A DNA stretch of 64,000 nucleotides from Epiperipatus broadwayi. Taxonomy: Eukaryota > Onychophora > Udeonychophora > Euonychophora > Peripatidae. The stretch spans positions 2,023,501-2,087,500 of the forward strand of contig JAQFVV010012530.1 of the NCBI GenBank assembly GCA_028023455.1. Direction: 5' to 3'. Each line of letters opens with the position of its first letter. Position 1 is the first letter of the stretch. This document shows, in pieces, positions 49,131 to 63,064 of the stretch. The notes beneath the pieces are model-generated. The model saw nothing but the letters and a program-made list of their open reading frames with translations. It ran no database searches and was not told the origin of the DNA. The position numbers and the translations under genes are program-made.

Positions 49131-52047
49131 ATATATATATATATAAAGTTTAAAAGGAAAAGCAGAAATCAGCACAGGCAAGAATTTATATAATTATTTA
49201 AAAATAAAGTCTGGAGTGACTGAGATTTTGAGTCATCTAGTAATAATATGTTTTAATATTTTTGAAGTATTTAAAATTAAATATAAAATGTCTCTATTTA
49301 ATACAAATATTTTATTTGATTTATTTCTGATTTTGACAAAAGTTTTAATGTTAAAAAAGAAAACTAGTTTTGTCCAAAACAAAAACATTAATTAAAGATT
49401 AACTCTAATATTTACTTAAAAAATTAAATAGGAATATTTATAATTAAAAAATTTTTCTTATAAATATAAATTTAAAAAATAAAACAAAAATGTAATATGA
49501 TTATTTATTAAGAAGGAAAATACTTACTAAATCCCCTGTCTAAAAATTCCATGATATCTACTATAAATAATGCATTCATTTTGATTAAAATGAATATTAT
49601 AAATAGTTACCTTCAAAAGATGGGCAGTTGTTGCTAGTCTATATGTTGTTCAAGTTTGAACTCTCAGAAAAAAGATCAGGTGGCTTCTCTGTGATATCTT
49701 ATAGCCCAATATGCATATAATAGACATCAATTGTCACAGTTGAAGTTTCAAAATTATAAAAGCTAAATTAAGTTGAGGACTACTAGCATTTATTTTATCT
49801 ATCTATTAACCAGGACATGTCACATCAGTAAACAATATGAGATTTAATCTTGAAAAATTCTAATAGTATATGATTTAGACATATTGAAACATAAAGAAAA
49901 TCTGATTATATAGCACTCCCAATGTTGCTGTTAATATATTTATGAATTGAAGATAAAAATGACCAGTAAGTGAAATATATGCTAATGATTTATTATTTCA
50001 AACAATAACTCCATAGTTAATCAACAACTATTAGTATTGTAATGCGAAAAAAAAAATATGTTGCCAGGTGCACATATATAGTCACATTACATGTTTTTCA
50101 TTTATAAATAAATTTTCAGATTTATTAAAAAAGAAAGTATAATATGTTTTAGAGTAGTTTTTTTTGTTTTCAGATTTTTAAAATGCAATTTTGTAAAATG
50201 AAATTGTGTTTATATTTAAAAAAAAAAAAAAGAAAACAGGGTGGGGGAGAAATCTAAATTAGAATTAGAAAATATTTAAAACTTCTTTTTCTATCTCACT
50301 TTTAAAGAATAAATAAGTAAATATAGAAAGTTAAAATGAAATTTTGTTTGTAAATGAAAACTTTCACAAATGTAATTACTTAAAAAGATTTTTAGCTGAT
50401 AACAAAGTTGAAATCAATAATTGTAATAACTACAAATTGTAAATTATCTTATCAGCAAGATAGATTAATCTAAGCAAAAGATTAGATTAATATGGAATGT
50501 AAAAAATCAATTAGATTAACAAAAAGTAAAAATTAATTAAAAACAAAACATTTAAGTTACGATAAAAAATGAAAATAATGATAAGAAATTAAAACAATGA
50601 GAGAAAAGAGTATATAAAGTTGTTACTGTCTATTGTCTTTCATTCTGGCCTTCATTTTGTGATTGAATTCAGTCCGGTCTTCATTTTGTGTTACATTATT
50701 CATTGCTCCAGAGATCCAGAAATCCAAGGACAGATATAGGCATTCAGTACTGCTGTGGTAAATATCATTTCAGAACTCACAGGTATAGCAAAAATGCATT
50801 GCTGGATCAACTTTAGAAGTGTTTGACTGGGTTTCAGACCCCAAAGTTCTCTGCAAATCAACTGACCCTGACTGAACCCTCACTGGAAACTAATGACAAA
50901 ATGGTAAAGTAGACACGGCTGCAAACTCTCTATCTATCTCATTGAAAGAATGGAAAACAAGCCACAAAACCATTGATGAAGACCAAGAAGCCAACCAGTT
51001 GGAAACTGACAATCATGAAAACTGAGGATAAAGATACTTTTAAATATATTCTGATCACAGTCTAGATCCATTATTTTAAATGAACTTTAATTAATGAACT
51101 ATTATAACTATAATATAAAGTCATTTATATTTTTCTTATGTCACATTTATTACTATTATAGTGTGTTAAATATATGCGTGCATAAATAAATATTAATGTT
51201 TGCTTTAATTGTTATTTTGTCTATTTTCTCTTTCTCTTTTGTCATTTCATTACCAGTAAATTAGTCTAGTGTTATTTTTTATGTGTTAAATAAATGTGCT
51301 GGACCTTGAGACAGAGTATGATCTAGTCATAAGATATATCAAGTGCTGGATTATGTGCCTGAGGTTGATCCTCAAAACAAATAAAATGCTCTTGATGGCA
51401 GGGGTTTGGATCCAGCAGTCAAGGTGGGCCATGGTCTGGAAATGCGATTGTGTTATGCTTTGCATAGCTAGATCTGATTATGGGTATTGTTAATGATTCT
51501 GCTATTGATGATATTCTCCTCCTTGCTTGAAGGACTGGTACATTTCTGCATGTTTTTTTTAAATTTATAAAAAGGATTTAAACCATTTTAAACCTAGGAA
51601 GAGTAAGCTTCTTTATTAGCAGACCTGGCTCAGTATTTATTGCCCAAAAACATCTATTTAATCTATACCATATTAATTTATTTTGAAATAAACAACTTTT
51701 GAACAGATTGAATATTTATTAGCCACATAGTGAAAAAAAAATGTTCAGGAATATAATAAAAATGATTTACTAATAAAAATCCAAATATATTAAAAAACTT
51801 CCAGGAGATAAAAACTCTAGGTATACTTCTTTGAATTTTATGTAGTTTATTACAGTTAGAAACTGCTTATGTTTTTGCTTGATAACAGATAAAACTGCAC
51901 ATTTTTGATGAATCAATATTTTTGTATTTTGTATAATTACATTATGAAAATAATTTAGTTTATAGGTTAAGGGAAATTAAGAATTAATGATTGAAATATT
52001 ATTTTGCAAATGTGTATGCATTACATATAAGATTATTTACTATTTAT
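49131..52047. other. Unrecognised region with a GC-richer, promoter-like island
   Basis: Around 50610 AGTATATAAAG is followed by a GC-richer block to about 51010 that holds a short direct repeat (GGCCTTCATTTTGTG and GGTCTTCATTTTGTG). This looks like an LTR or 5' UTR start region, but neither terminus was found. A possible box B, GGTTTGGATCC, lies near 51403. The rest is AT-rich. Confidence 0.35.
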
Positions 52048-53913
52048 TGTAACGGGCACATACGTATGTTACATTATTTTTCATTAGTAAACATAAAAAA
52101 AAAGTTCGCCAATAAAAATTTCTTTTTTAAGAATTAAAAATTGAAAATTAAAAAATCATCTTAAACTCGCATATATATAAAATTGCACAGATAAATAATT
52201 ATTAAAATAAAACTTTATTAAAAAAAGAGTAGTTTAAAACTAAATTTTCAGAAAAGATTTAGAGATAAAAATATATGTTTAAGTTTGAAAACAAATTAAT
52301 TAATCTTTTGTAAAATGGAAATGATTATTTTAATTAGTAAACTAGCCTTTGGGCATTTAAATGTATAAGCATCGGTCAGATAGGAAAACAATAGAAACTT
52401 TTAGCAAATGAAAGAAATCCATCGGGAAATCGGATCTCAACGAAAAGGTTTTCACCATAATGATGTAATGTTGAGTTAATCCACAAAATTATTATAAAAG
52501 GAAAGGTTTGAAAATAAAAGAGTTAGTTGGTTATTACGAGTGGACAGATATGTGTTAGTGCGAAGTTGAAGGGGAAGGGATTGAAAAGATGCACTCTTTA
52601 ATCCCTTTAGTTCTGCTAGGAAGAAAGAGAAATGAACTATCGTTTTCTACATTGAGGACCAGCTGGAGTAAAAAACCTTCGGATGAATAACTAAAATGGC
52701 CAACAGAATACCAATCTTTTTTTAATGACACGGGAATTCACGCTCAAATGGCAAGCAACAGATAAAGATGAGCTGTTTAAAACCATAAGAACTTTATAAT
52801 TAATGAACATTAAATTAAAAACTTTCAGTATTTAATCTATAAGAAATAGAATCCTATCTGACCAACGTAAATTAATATTAATAATGTCATTTGATGTATT
52901 TTTTTTTATTTAAAATCATTTCCATTTTTTTTTTGTTCTTTTAAGTTTCTATTATGATTTTTGTTTTTCGTTAGACTAAATTACATAAATGTTAAACTTT
53001 AGTCGGGTGTGAATGGCTATATAGAGTTGTAAAGTTATATTAGGGGAGGGTAATCTTAGGTTATTTGTTTCGTGGTTGAATTGAGTCAATGAATTGGATA
53101 TATTGATGTAGTTAGTAGATGTAATTCGAGATTCGCTATGGGCAGAATTGCTTGTATACACCGCACACTTCCTCTTGCCTAGGGAGTGCGATCGTAAGTC
53201 GGCAAAATGACTGCAGTCCGTTTCTATGGAGTTTTTTATTGTTCTTCTTGTTAGATAGATGTAATATTCCTATCTGATGAGAGTCAATGTCTTATCTTAA
53301 CCTAATTGTGCTGCCATGTTCGTATTACATTGAACACATCGATATATCAGATGGATTGAAGATTGGTTTGACTGCGAACCTTTGGCCTAAGGTTAAACAA
53401 GGATTGAATATGTTCTTTTCAAATGCACATCTATGTAGTCTATTCATACTCGACACTCTAAATAAATATGCATTAAATTTAAGTTGGGTATAGACGCTTG
53501 CATGGCTTCGTTACCGGTTGATTATGTTTTTGGTTTTCATATTCGATCAAAATATATATAGACATTCGGTAAATACTGATACCTTATGGTGAGTATCTAA
53601 AATGTATTTATTCGGATGTCTTATAAGTTATTGGTGTTAATGCAAGCATCTTATGGTGAACGCTATTGGGTTACTTATAAATTTCCCTCTGCAATTGACG
53701 GTGTCAATGATTTTGTATTTTGATCGTTTATGTTTATTTTGAAATGTTTTTGACCGTGGAATCTATGTAACCGATCTATACTCCACATTTTTAAACAAAT
53801 CTGTGCGAACTAATAATAGTATAAAATTTAAAATGTAAATTAAAAATCTAAAATAAAAGTAAAAATAATGTTAAATGTTAAAGTAAACATATTAAAATAA
53901 TAATGTTAAATCT

Positions 53914-53955
<42 letters not shown>

Positions 53956-54228
53956 AGTAAATAAATTTTTGTATGTTAATTACTGGCAGTGGCTTATTTT
54001 ATTTATTTTTTAATATTGAAATATAATTAGATAAGATATTATATTATTAAATCTCTGCTACTCCCTGAGCTAGTGACTTGGGCTAACGACCGGAATCAAA
54101 ATTTAAAAAAAAAAAAAAAATTATTTTTTTTGACTTATGTATCTGCCTACTTTATAAATTTTTCTAGGTTCAAATGCCTAGATGGTGCCCTGTAGTGCAG
54201 ATCACGTTAAGTCCTCTGGATCATTATA
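52048..54228 (+). repeat. 5' LTR of copy B
   Basis: Starts TGTAACGGGCACATACG and ends GGATCATTATA. It contains the TATA box, the CCTTATGGTGAGTATCT motif near 53581 and a (TA)n(TG)n tract at about 53914-53955 that is shorter in the partner LTR. Confidence 0.85.
52493..52500 (+). promoter_or_regulatory. TATA box of the LTR (copy B, 5' LTR)
   Basis: TATAAAAG, conserved at the same relative position in the partner LTR (55403-55410) and, on the other strand, in both LTRs of copy A. Transcription would start some 25-30 bp downstream. Confidence 0.5.
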
Positions 54229-54956
54229 ACTGGCTACCCAACTTGGGCCGATCTTTAATAAACTACCAGGACCCTGAGTAAATTTCTTTTTTCAAAATGA
54301 AATATTTTTATCTGTTACATAAAATTGTATACTTTAAATCTTATAAAAGCACTGCCAGAAGAAATTGCGCATATATATTAAACACGAGAAAGTATAAATA
54401 ACTTTAAAACTAATTTTTGTTAAAAAAAAAAAAAGTCAAAAGGTTGCAATAAATATGTTTTTTTGTTTGTTGATATATATTATGCTTTAACGTGTATAGA
54501 CGCGCACAGCCATGTAAGTTTATGATCGAAATGTGGTACCTTACGATGAGTACCATTGGGAATTTACTTCAGTGTAATCCTATATAAGCATTTTAATCAG
54601 TCATAAATAAGTTGGTGGTATTTATAATTGTGCTGCAAATATACACGTATAAATCCATTATCTTTCAAAACATATTTAGTTCAATGCAACCTTCTTAAAT
54701 AAATAATTTAAATAACTTGCTTGTCATGCTGGGTGTAAAAATAAAATGTATAAAAAAAATAAAATAATAGAACTCTTGTGGGGAGGATGTGTAGATATGG
54801 ATGGTCCTTAGGAAAACGATAGTCAACATTTGTTTTTGTATATAGTCTTTATACTAACTGAATGTTTTGTAAATTTTGTTAATCATGTACCGTAATTACT
54901 AACCCTAAGTAAAATATTTTTTTTTGTTCATTTTTTTAAAAGCAAGTTTACTGATA
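54229..54956 (+). other. Internal region of LTR element copy B
   Basis: 728 bp. The primer-site-like TGGCTACCCAACTTGGG (54231-54247) could pair with the 3' end of a tRNA ending in CCA; the tRNA is not identified. No long ORF. It contains another CCTTACGATGAGTACCATT motif near 54540. No clear polypurine tract precedes the second LTR. Confidence 0.75.
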
Positions 54957-57119
54957 TGTAACAGGCACATACGTACGTTACATTATTTTTTATTAGTAAA
55001 CATAAAAAAAAAAGTTCGCCAATAAAAATTTTTTTTTTAAGAATTAAAAATTGAAAATTAAAAAATCATCTTAAACTCACATATATATAAAATTGCACAG
55101 ATATATAATTATTAAAATAAAACTTTATTAAAAAAAGAGTAATTTAAAACTAAATTTTCAGAAAAGATTTAGAGATAAAAATATATGTTTAAGTTTGAAA
55201 ACAAATTAATTAATCTTTTGTAAAATGGAAATGATTATTTTAATTAGTAAACTAGCCTTTGGGCATTTAAATGTATAAGCATCGGTCAGATAGGAAAACA
55301 ATAGAAACTTTTAGCAAATGAAAGAAATCCATCAGGAAATCAGACCTCAATGAAAAGGTTTTCACCATAATGATGTAATGTTGAGTTAATCCACAAAATT
55401 ATTATAAAAGGAAAGGTTTGAAAATAAAAGAGTTAGTTGGTTATTACTAGTGGACAGATATGTGTTAGTGCGGAGTTGAAGGGAAAGGGATTGAAAAGAC
55501 ACACTCTTCAATCCCTTCAGTTCTGCTAGGAAGAAAGAGAAATGAACTATCGTTTTCTACATTGAGGACCAGCTGGAGTAAAAAACCTCCGGATGAATAA
55601 ATAAAATGGCCAACAGAATACCAATCTTTTTTGGACGGCACGGGAATTCACGCTCAAATGGCAAGCAACAGATAAAGATGAACTGTTTAAAACTGTAAGA
55701 ACTTTATAATTAATGAACATTAAATTAAAAACTTTCAGTATTTAATCTATAAGAAATAGAATCCTATCTGACCAACATAAATTAATATTAATAATGTCAT
55801 TTGATGTATTTTTTTTTATTTAAAATCATTTCCATTTATTTTTTTTTTTGTTCTTTTAAGTTTCTATTATGATTTTTGTTTTTCGTTAGACTAAATTACA
55901 TAAATGTTAAACTTTAGTCGGGCGTGAATGGCTATATAGATTTGTAAAGTTATATTAGGGGAGGGTAATCTTAGGTTATTTGTTTCGTGGTTGAATTGGG
56001 TCGATGAATTGAATATATTGATGTAGTTAGTAGATGTAATTCAAGATTCACTATGGGCAGATTCACTTGTATATGCCGCACACTTCTTCTTGCCTAGGGA
56101 GTGCGATCGTAAGTCGGCAAAATGACTGCAGTCCATTTCTATGGAGTTTTTTTATTGTTCTTCTCGTTAGATAGATGTAATATTCCTATCTGACGAGAGT
56201 CAATGTCTTATATTAACCTAATTGTGCTGCCGTATTCGTATTACATTGAACACATCGATATATCAGATGGATTGAAGTTTGGTTTGACTGTGAACCTTTG
56301 GCCTAAGGGTAAACAAAGATTGAATATGTTCTTTTCAAATGCAAATCTATGTAGTCTATTCATACTCGACACTCTAAATAAATATGCATTAAATTTAAAT
56401 TGGGTATAGATGCTTGCATGGGTTCATTACCGGTTGATTATGTTTTTGGTTTTCATATTCGAATTAAAATATATATAGACATTCGGTAAATACTGATACC
56501 TTACGGTGAGTATCTAAAATGTATTTATTCGGATGTCTTATATGTTATTGGTGTTAATGGAAGCATCTTATGGTGAATGCTATTGGGTTACTTATAAATT
56601 TCCCTCTGCAATTGACGGTGTCAATGATTTTGTATTTTGATCGTTTATGTTTATTTTGAAATGTTTTTGACTGTGGAATCTATGTAACCGATCTATACTC
56701 AACATTTTTAAACAAATCTGTGCGAACTACTAATAGTATAAAATTTAAAATGTAAATTAAAAATCTAAAATAAAAGTAAAAATAATGTTAAATGTTAAAG
56801 AAAATATATTAAAATAATAATGTTAAATCTTATATATATATATGTGTGTGAGTAAATAAATTTTTGTATGTTAATTACTGGCAGTGGCTTATTTTATTTA
56901 TTTTTTAATATTGAAATATAATTAGATATTATATTATTAAATCTCTGCTACTCCCTGAGCTAGTGACTTGGGCTAATGACCGGAATCAAAATTTAAAAAA
57001 AAAATAAAAATTTTTTTTTTTTGACTTACGTATCTGCCTACTTTATAAATTTTTCTAGGTTCAAATGCCTAGATGGCGCCCTGTAGTGCAGATCACGTTA
57101 AGTCCTCCGGATTGTTATA
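54957..57119 (+). repeat. 3' LTR of copy B
   Basis: Starts TGTAACAGGCACATACG and ends GGATTGTTATA. It is highly similar to 52048-54228 along its whole length. Confidence 0.85.
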
Positions 57120-57980
57120 TTATATATGGCTAAAGTAGAATAATATTGGTTCATAGATTTAATAAGTTTATTATTAAGAATTGAAACATTTTACTTTCAT
57201 GTTAAAACATGCAATGTACGTGTCCACAAACATATACATATGTTTAAGATTCACTGTTTATATATAAAAATGAATATTTTATTGGTTTAATAATAATTGG
57301 AATATTTTATATTACCATACAAGCTTGTTTGTGTACTCATATACATGTGCATAGCAATTAAATCCATTTATGATTTATATCTGTAAACTATAATTTCATG
57401 ATTATTTGTCAATCCATGAAAATATTTTCTGATATTTGTAAATTTAATCAGTGATCTATTTATAATGTAGAGTATTTTTCAGATTTTCTTTTTTTATTAC
57501 TATTACAAATTGATCAATAAAGTTATTAATAATTATTTTAATATATTTCAATGAAGATATTCAATACTAGAATAATGTTATATTCATGTTCTGTTCTTTT
57601 TCACATATTGTCACTAAGGTCTTTACATTTTCAAGTTAGCTTTTGGTGTAATTGAACTAACAACATTTGGGGTATTTGTGTGTAGACATTTATATTTCTC
57701 TTTAGATCGAGATATGTAAAGTGAGAAAATTTTAAAGTTTTCCCACTTTATAGTGTAGTTTTTATGATCATGACTAGTTTATTGATGACCTGATATCCCT
57801 GTGCATTGATAAAGATTAGCATTGATATAATGATACCAGTACATTTTAAAATATAGGATTGATTTTATGGTTATTAAACTTTACTTTATATACACCTTAT
57901 GATTTCATACCATCATGGTACAGATTAGCTATTTGCTGAATATATCACATTTATTTCTATTTAGTTAATAGAGGGTTTTG
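57120..57980. other. AT-rich stretch
   Basis: Nothing recognised except a small hairpin near 57716-57752 (AAAGTGAGAAAA / TTTTCCCACTTT). Confidence 0.45.
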
Positions 57981-58696
<716 letters not shown>

Positions 58697-58739
58697 GTGA
58701 CAGTATCTATATGTTTGTGCATCTATAATACTATCTAAG

Positions 58740-61280
58740 CAAAGATCTCTTAAACAGCCTTTGATAAAAAAACAACAATGAACTCATCTGGCTTTCTAAT
58801 AACCAAGTAGTGAATGTTTGAATGTCATTTTATTCACGTTTTAGCTTTTAGTTAAGAATATCTAAATATCCACTTAGTTATTATTACTGGATGATTAGAT
58901 GGGTTGACTACGGAGCTGGTGCTTTGAAAAAAGTCCTGAACTCATTGAACAAAAAGTTTACTCAGTTCAGATTTGAATCCAGGTTATTTGATGAATATTA
59001 TTACACCAGGTGAGATGCTTAAATTATACTAGGCTAAGTTAAGCAAAACAATATTATTCATTGTAGAATTAATTGATTTTTTTAAATAATGCTTTTTATA
59101 AATGTTTTTTATAGAAAATATAAATGTTAAATTAAATATGTTTCACATGAAATCACTCTCTCAAAGAGCGGTTGCTTTTAGTAATGAATCTACTCTCTAG
59201 TCACAGCATTTAATAATTTATGCAATGGGAGAATAGCCATCACGTATTGTGCCATATATTGTTATATAGGGATTATCTTGAGCAACTTCAGTCAGAGGAG
59301 CAAATATTAAATCAATCAAGGATACTTACATATTATACCTGCTAACTATATTTGTGATGGCAGAATGCTCTACCTTTCTCCAGTAGAGAAGGGGAGGGAG
59401 ATAATGCTTGGAATGTCATTCTACTGTAGGTTTGATTTTTTTAATACTTATGCATATTAAAAATGTCACAACTTTTCAAAATATATTAAAAAGCCACAAC
59501 AATGGCATTCTGCTGTTGCAAACACCCTTTCCCCCAACCAGAGAAAGGTATGGAATTTTGTTGTTGCAAACATGGATAGCAAGTCTAATACATAAGTACC
59601 CAATTGAAATATACAACAGTATGTTTTAATGAAAAGATGACTAGTGATTTATTCTCTCTCCCAGCTGGCTACAGCATTATTTCTGATTCATTGTATATGT
59701 AACATAATAACATAATTTAGCTATTAACCTTAACAGTCTGAATTACCTTGCAACATGAAAAATGACTGTGGACATGAGCATACCTTAACCCATGATAAAA
59801 CAATGTGCTAACATTAGATTTTTTTAATTACATAAAACTATTACTAAATTGTTTGAAATTATTCACATTGTGTATAACAATGAAGCCATGAGTTGGAAGA
59901 ACGTTATCATGTAGGTTGCAAGGTTTCAGAATGACAGGAAATACACTGGAGATAATCTATGAAAGTAGAAAACATACTGTCTCATTTTATGTCATAACAT
60001 GTGACCCACACATGCTACTGTTTGCTAACTGTGCTGCTACATAAGACATGTCTTTGTGCTATAGACAGCTTGGAGAGAAAATGGGTTACTTTATCATTGA
60101 ACACTCTGTGTATACACTGAAGTTGTTCATAATACTAATCTGTAAAAGTATATGACTACAGTGAAAGATGACTGTTGTTTTATTGTGTAAATTGGACATT
60201 GAGATCAAAGGATAGATCAATTATGTATAGCAGCAGAGCTTTGAAAGAATAATTTTGTGTTTTATATATATTTATATGAGGGGGGGGGGCAAGAACAATT
60301 GGAATCATTCTCTGGTTTGCGCACCTATTGTACTATATACTTTTTTTGTTACATGCTTTTTGCAGGAATTCTTCTACATCAATCTGCCAAGTAAAATCAT
60401 GTAGCCATGTAACACATTTTTTTGTAAAGTATGTTTCACATTTTATCATTTTTTTTATAATGACTGAAATGTTCGAACAATATAAAATTTTTCGTGTCCA
60501 ATATATAAATACAATATAAAATTCTGTGTTCATTTATAGAAAACAGCAAGAAAAAATCTTGTAATGCTTAAAACAGATTATAAACAAGCAGATCTCATAA
60601 AAACACAACTTTATGAGTGGTTTAAATAAAATGTTAAATTTACCATATCCCTAAAAAGCTTAGCAAGTAAAGTCTGAAGACAAAACAATGCTGATTTTCT
60701 TTTATGCAAATGGCATTTTTCTCTCAAATTTTGTTTGTAAAAATCAGGCATTTTGTGATGCCATAAAATGTAAACATTTCATTTTGTGACAAAGAAAAGA
60801 GATCAACCTCTACCCCAACAAAGTGTCATCTCTCAGGACCTTGAGTGTGAAACACTTTTTAATTAAATTCAGCATGACCCAGCTTATCTATTAGCAATAT
60901 TTGCTCAATCTCACTGTGTACAATTTTTTTTAAATCTCTCGAATGAAAAAATGTTTCAATTTCTTTTATATTTTTTTGTGGACCTATAACTGAGGGTAAA
61001 AACAATGGAGGCATTAAAATGCATCACTTTGCAATTGGTTTCTGGACTACTTTGAAAAGTGACAAACAGGTTTAGACTGGTGCATTGCATTAAATAGACT
61101 ACACTTTTAGAGTGATTCAATTTGCTACACCTAGAAATAAGTATACAATTTTTTACTACAAATTTCAGATTGTTTTTGAGTCCCTCCTTGTATATTAAAA
61201 TGAAGATTTTCATGGACTACAGATATAAATGAAATGTTATTTAGTACATTCATTTATAGTTAATTGTGGTAAAAATATTA
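58740..61280. other. Mostly unrecognised stretch
   Basis: Contains a SINE-like head at 58915-58990, a short diverged direct repeat around 59350-59430 and 59490-59570, and ten G at 60280-60289. No coding region was recognised. Confidence 0.4.
58915..58990 (+). repeat. tRNA-derived SINE head (weak)
   Basis: Good box B, GTTCAGATTTGAATCCAGG (58964-58982). The upstream box-A-like GAGCTGGTGCTTTG is weak. Confidence 0.35.
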
Positions 61281-61283
61281 TAT

Positions 61284-61369
61284 ACTAATGTTTTGGCCAA
61301 GTCACTAATGGTCATCAACTGGGTAATAAATAAAATATTCTTCTTCTTCTTCTTCTGTGTATGGTTAAT

Positions 61370-61407
<38 letters not shown>

Positions 61408-61479
61408 CAATGTTTTGGCCAGGTCATTACTGATCATCAATTGGGTAATAAATATTATTACTACTCTGTGTGTGTATAC

Positions 61480-61568
<89 letters not shown>

Positions 61569-62035
61569 AATGTTTTGGCCAGATCATTACTGATCATCAA
61601 TTGGGTAATAAATATTATTATTATTATTATTACTCTGTGTATAATTAATTGTTGTAAAAATACATATACCAATGTTTTGACCATGCCACTACTAGTCATC
61701 AACTGGCTAATAAATATATTAATATTATTAATATTTCCATGTATAATTAACTATTGTAAAAATATATATTTCAACATTTCAGCCAGGTCACTATTTGTCA
61801 TCAATTGCATAATAAATATAATATTATTACTCTGTATATGATTAATTGTTGTAAAAATACATATACCAATGTTATGGCCAGGTCGCTACTGGTTAACCAG
61901 TTGATGAATAGCATGACCTGGCCTAAACAGTATATATATATATTTTATTACAATTAATTATACATGGAGTAATAATAATATTATATTTATTCCCCAGTTG
62001 ATGATCAGTAATGATCTGGCCAAAATGTTGGTATA
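61284..62035. repeat. ~100 bp repeat array that reverses orientation
   Basis: A core of the form CCAATGTTTTGGCCAGGTCA, then TACTGATCATCAATTGGGTA, then ATAAATA, recurs in plus orientation from about 61284, 61406, 61566, 61668, 61771 and 61865. It appears in minus orientation at 61894-61931 and 61985-62033. Units are separated by (TA)n and ATT-rich spacers. Two more minus-orientation units lie at 63065-63180. Confidence 0.85.
61481..61566. repeat. (TA)n microsatellite
   Basis: About 43 uninterrupted TA units inside the ~100 bp repeat array. A shorter run lies at 61374-61404. Confidence 0.95.
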
Positions 62036-62280
62036 TATATTTTTACTATTTTCCTGAAGGTTTGTGATGATGGTATTCTAGTTGTATTTTTATATTTGGA
62101 CTATTTCCATCATCTAATATGTGTATTGAATGTCTTTGGAAAAATTTAACTTTATTTAAATATTCCAAATACATTCAACTATTAGTAATAGCACAACAAA
62201 CATGTTAATATATACACAACATTTAGAAAGGTATTATTCTCCCCTCTTCTTTAGGTGTTGCTGGACTGACCATTGACATT

Positions 62281-62369
62281 ACTAGCATGGGATTCAAACC
62301 TGGATCCTTAGATTCTTGAGTATTGAATTTTAAGATAATGCTTTAACCAACTGGGCCATCCTGCCAAAG
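62281..62369 (-). repeat. tRNA-Leu-like SINE head
   Basis: The minus strand reads GGATGGCCCAGTTGGTTAAA (box A), ACTCAAGAAT at the anticodon-loop position and GGTTTGAATCCC (box B). This matches the layout of tRNA-Leu with a CAA anticodon, including room for a long variable arm. The acceptor stem does not pair well and the sequence continues without an obvious pol III terminator, so a SINE head or tRNA pseudogene is more likely than a working tRNA gene. Confidence 0.55.
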
Positions 62370-62449
62370 GCAACAGTCTATAGTAATTTCATTTACATAT
62401 ATATGAGGTTCCTCCTGATGTCTCCACTTTTTTCTAAGAGCAAAGTTAA

Positions 62450-63050
62450 TTAATGGTTATGTATAGTCACACTAGGTTGGCATATGGGATTTTTTGCCAT
62501 TGTCATGTGAGTAGCTTCTTTAAATTTCTTTGTATCTTTTCTTCTCTATCCAATATTTTTGTATTTTTCCAATTGAACATATGTTCATTGACACATATAT
62601 GTTTCTGCTACCTTAGACACATCTGTTTTCTCTTTTCTAATCAGTTTGTGTTCTTGTAAGCACTTTTCAATGGGACAACTGGTCTTACTAATATATGTTC
62701 TTTCACATTCACATGGTATTTTATAGAAGCAGTTTTTTCTTTTTCATCATTTCAAGTTTAGGCTTTGTAGATGTTAAAATTTCTCATAGCATGGTATGGT
62801 TCTGGAAAACTGTTCTAATGTTATACTGACTGCAGAGTTTCCTTAACTTGTCTGCTATTTTTGGAATGTATGTATACACTACAGTACCAATAATTGTCTT
62901 TTCTTTTGATGGTTCTTTTTATTGTATATTTAACATTTTCTTAATAATAGCTGATGGATAACCATTTTTCATAAGAGTTTGTTCTATATAGATCTTTTCT
63001 TTTTCCAAATTGCTGGTTTCTGAACAAACTTCTGTTATGCTGTTCCATAA
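62450..63050 (-). pseudogene. Degraded Penelope-like element fragment (RT thumb and GIY-YIG)
   Basis: On the minus strand, from right to left, frames give EQTLMKNGYPSAIIKKML, then VYTYIPKIADKLRKLCSQYN, then IRTVFQNHTML, then CFYKIPCECERTYISKTS and CPIEKCLQEHKLIRKEKTD. This is the reverse-transcriptase C-terminus and GIY-YIG core of Penelope-like elements in the right order. Several stops interrupt it, and YIS replaces YIG as in the fragments at 25.5-26.9 kb, although the sequence is clearly a different family. It is bracketed by the ~100 bp repeat family. Confidence 0.8.
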
Positions 63051-63064
63051 TGACACAGAGTAAT

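Larger units (their letters stand above)
52048..57119 (+). mobile_element. Non-autonomous LTR retroelement, copy B
   Basis: Same family as copy A, opposite orientation, uninterrupted. LTRs 52048-54228 and 54957-57119 flank 728 bp. TTAT lies directly outside both ends (52044-52047 and 57120-57123), a clean 4 bp duplication. TGGCTACCCAACTTGGG begins two bases after the first LTR. There is no structural or enzymatic domain. LTRs make up about 85% of the element, the reverse of a normal LTR retrotransposon. LTR-to-LTR differences are scattered, so the insertion is not very recent. Confidence 0.85.

Noticed and set aside
51296-51493. 65-codon ORF
   Set aside because: No domain. The sequence contains a box-B-like word and looks like repeat-derived DNA, with no matching box A strong enough to call a SINE.
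61361-61841. Several IYIYIY frames on both strands
   Set aside because: Translations of (TA)n.
61284-62035. CRISPR-like spacing of ~100 bp repeats
   Set aside because: The repeats are diverged, too long, change orientation and are separated by (TA)n. The context is a metazoan genome with LINEs.
62281-62369. Functional tRNA-Leu gene
   Set aside because: Box A and box B are good, but the acceptor stem does not pair convincingly and no T-run terminator follows at the expected place.
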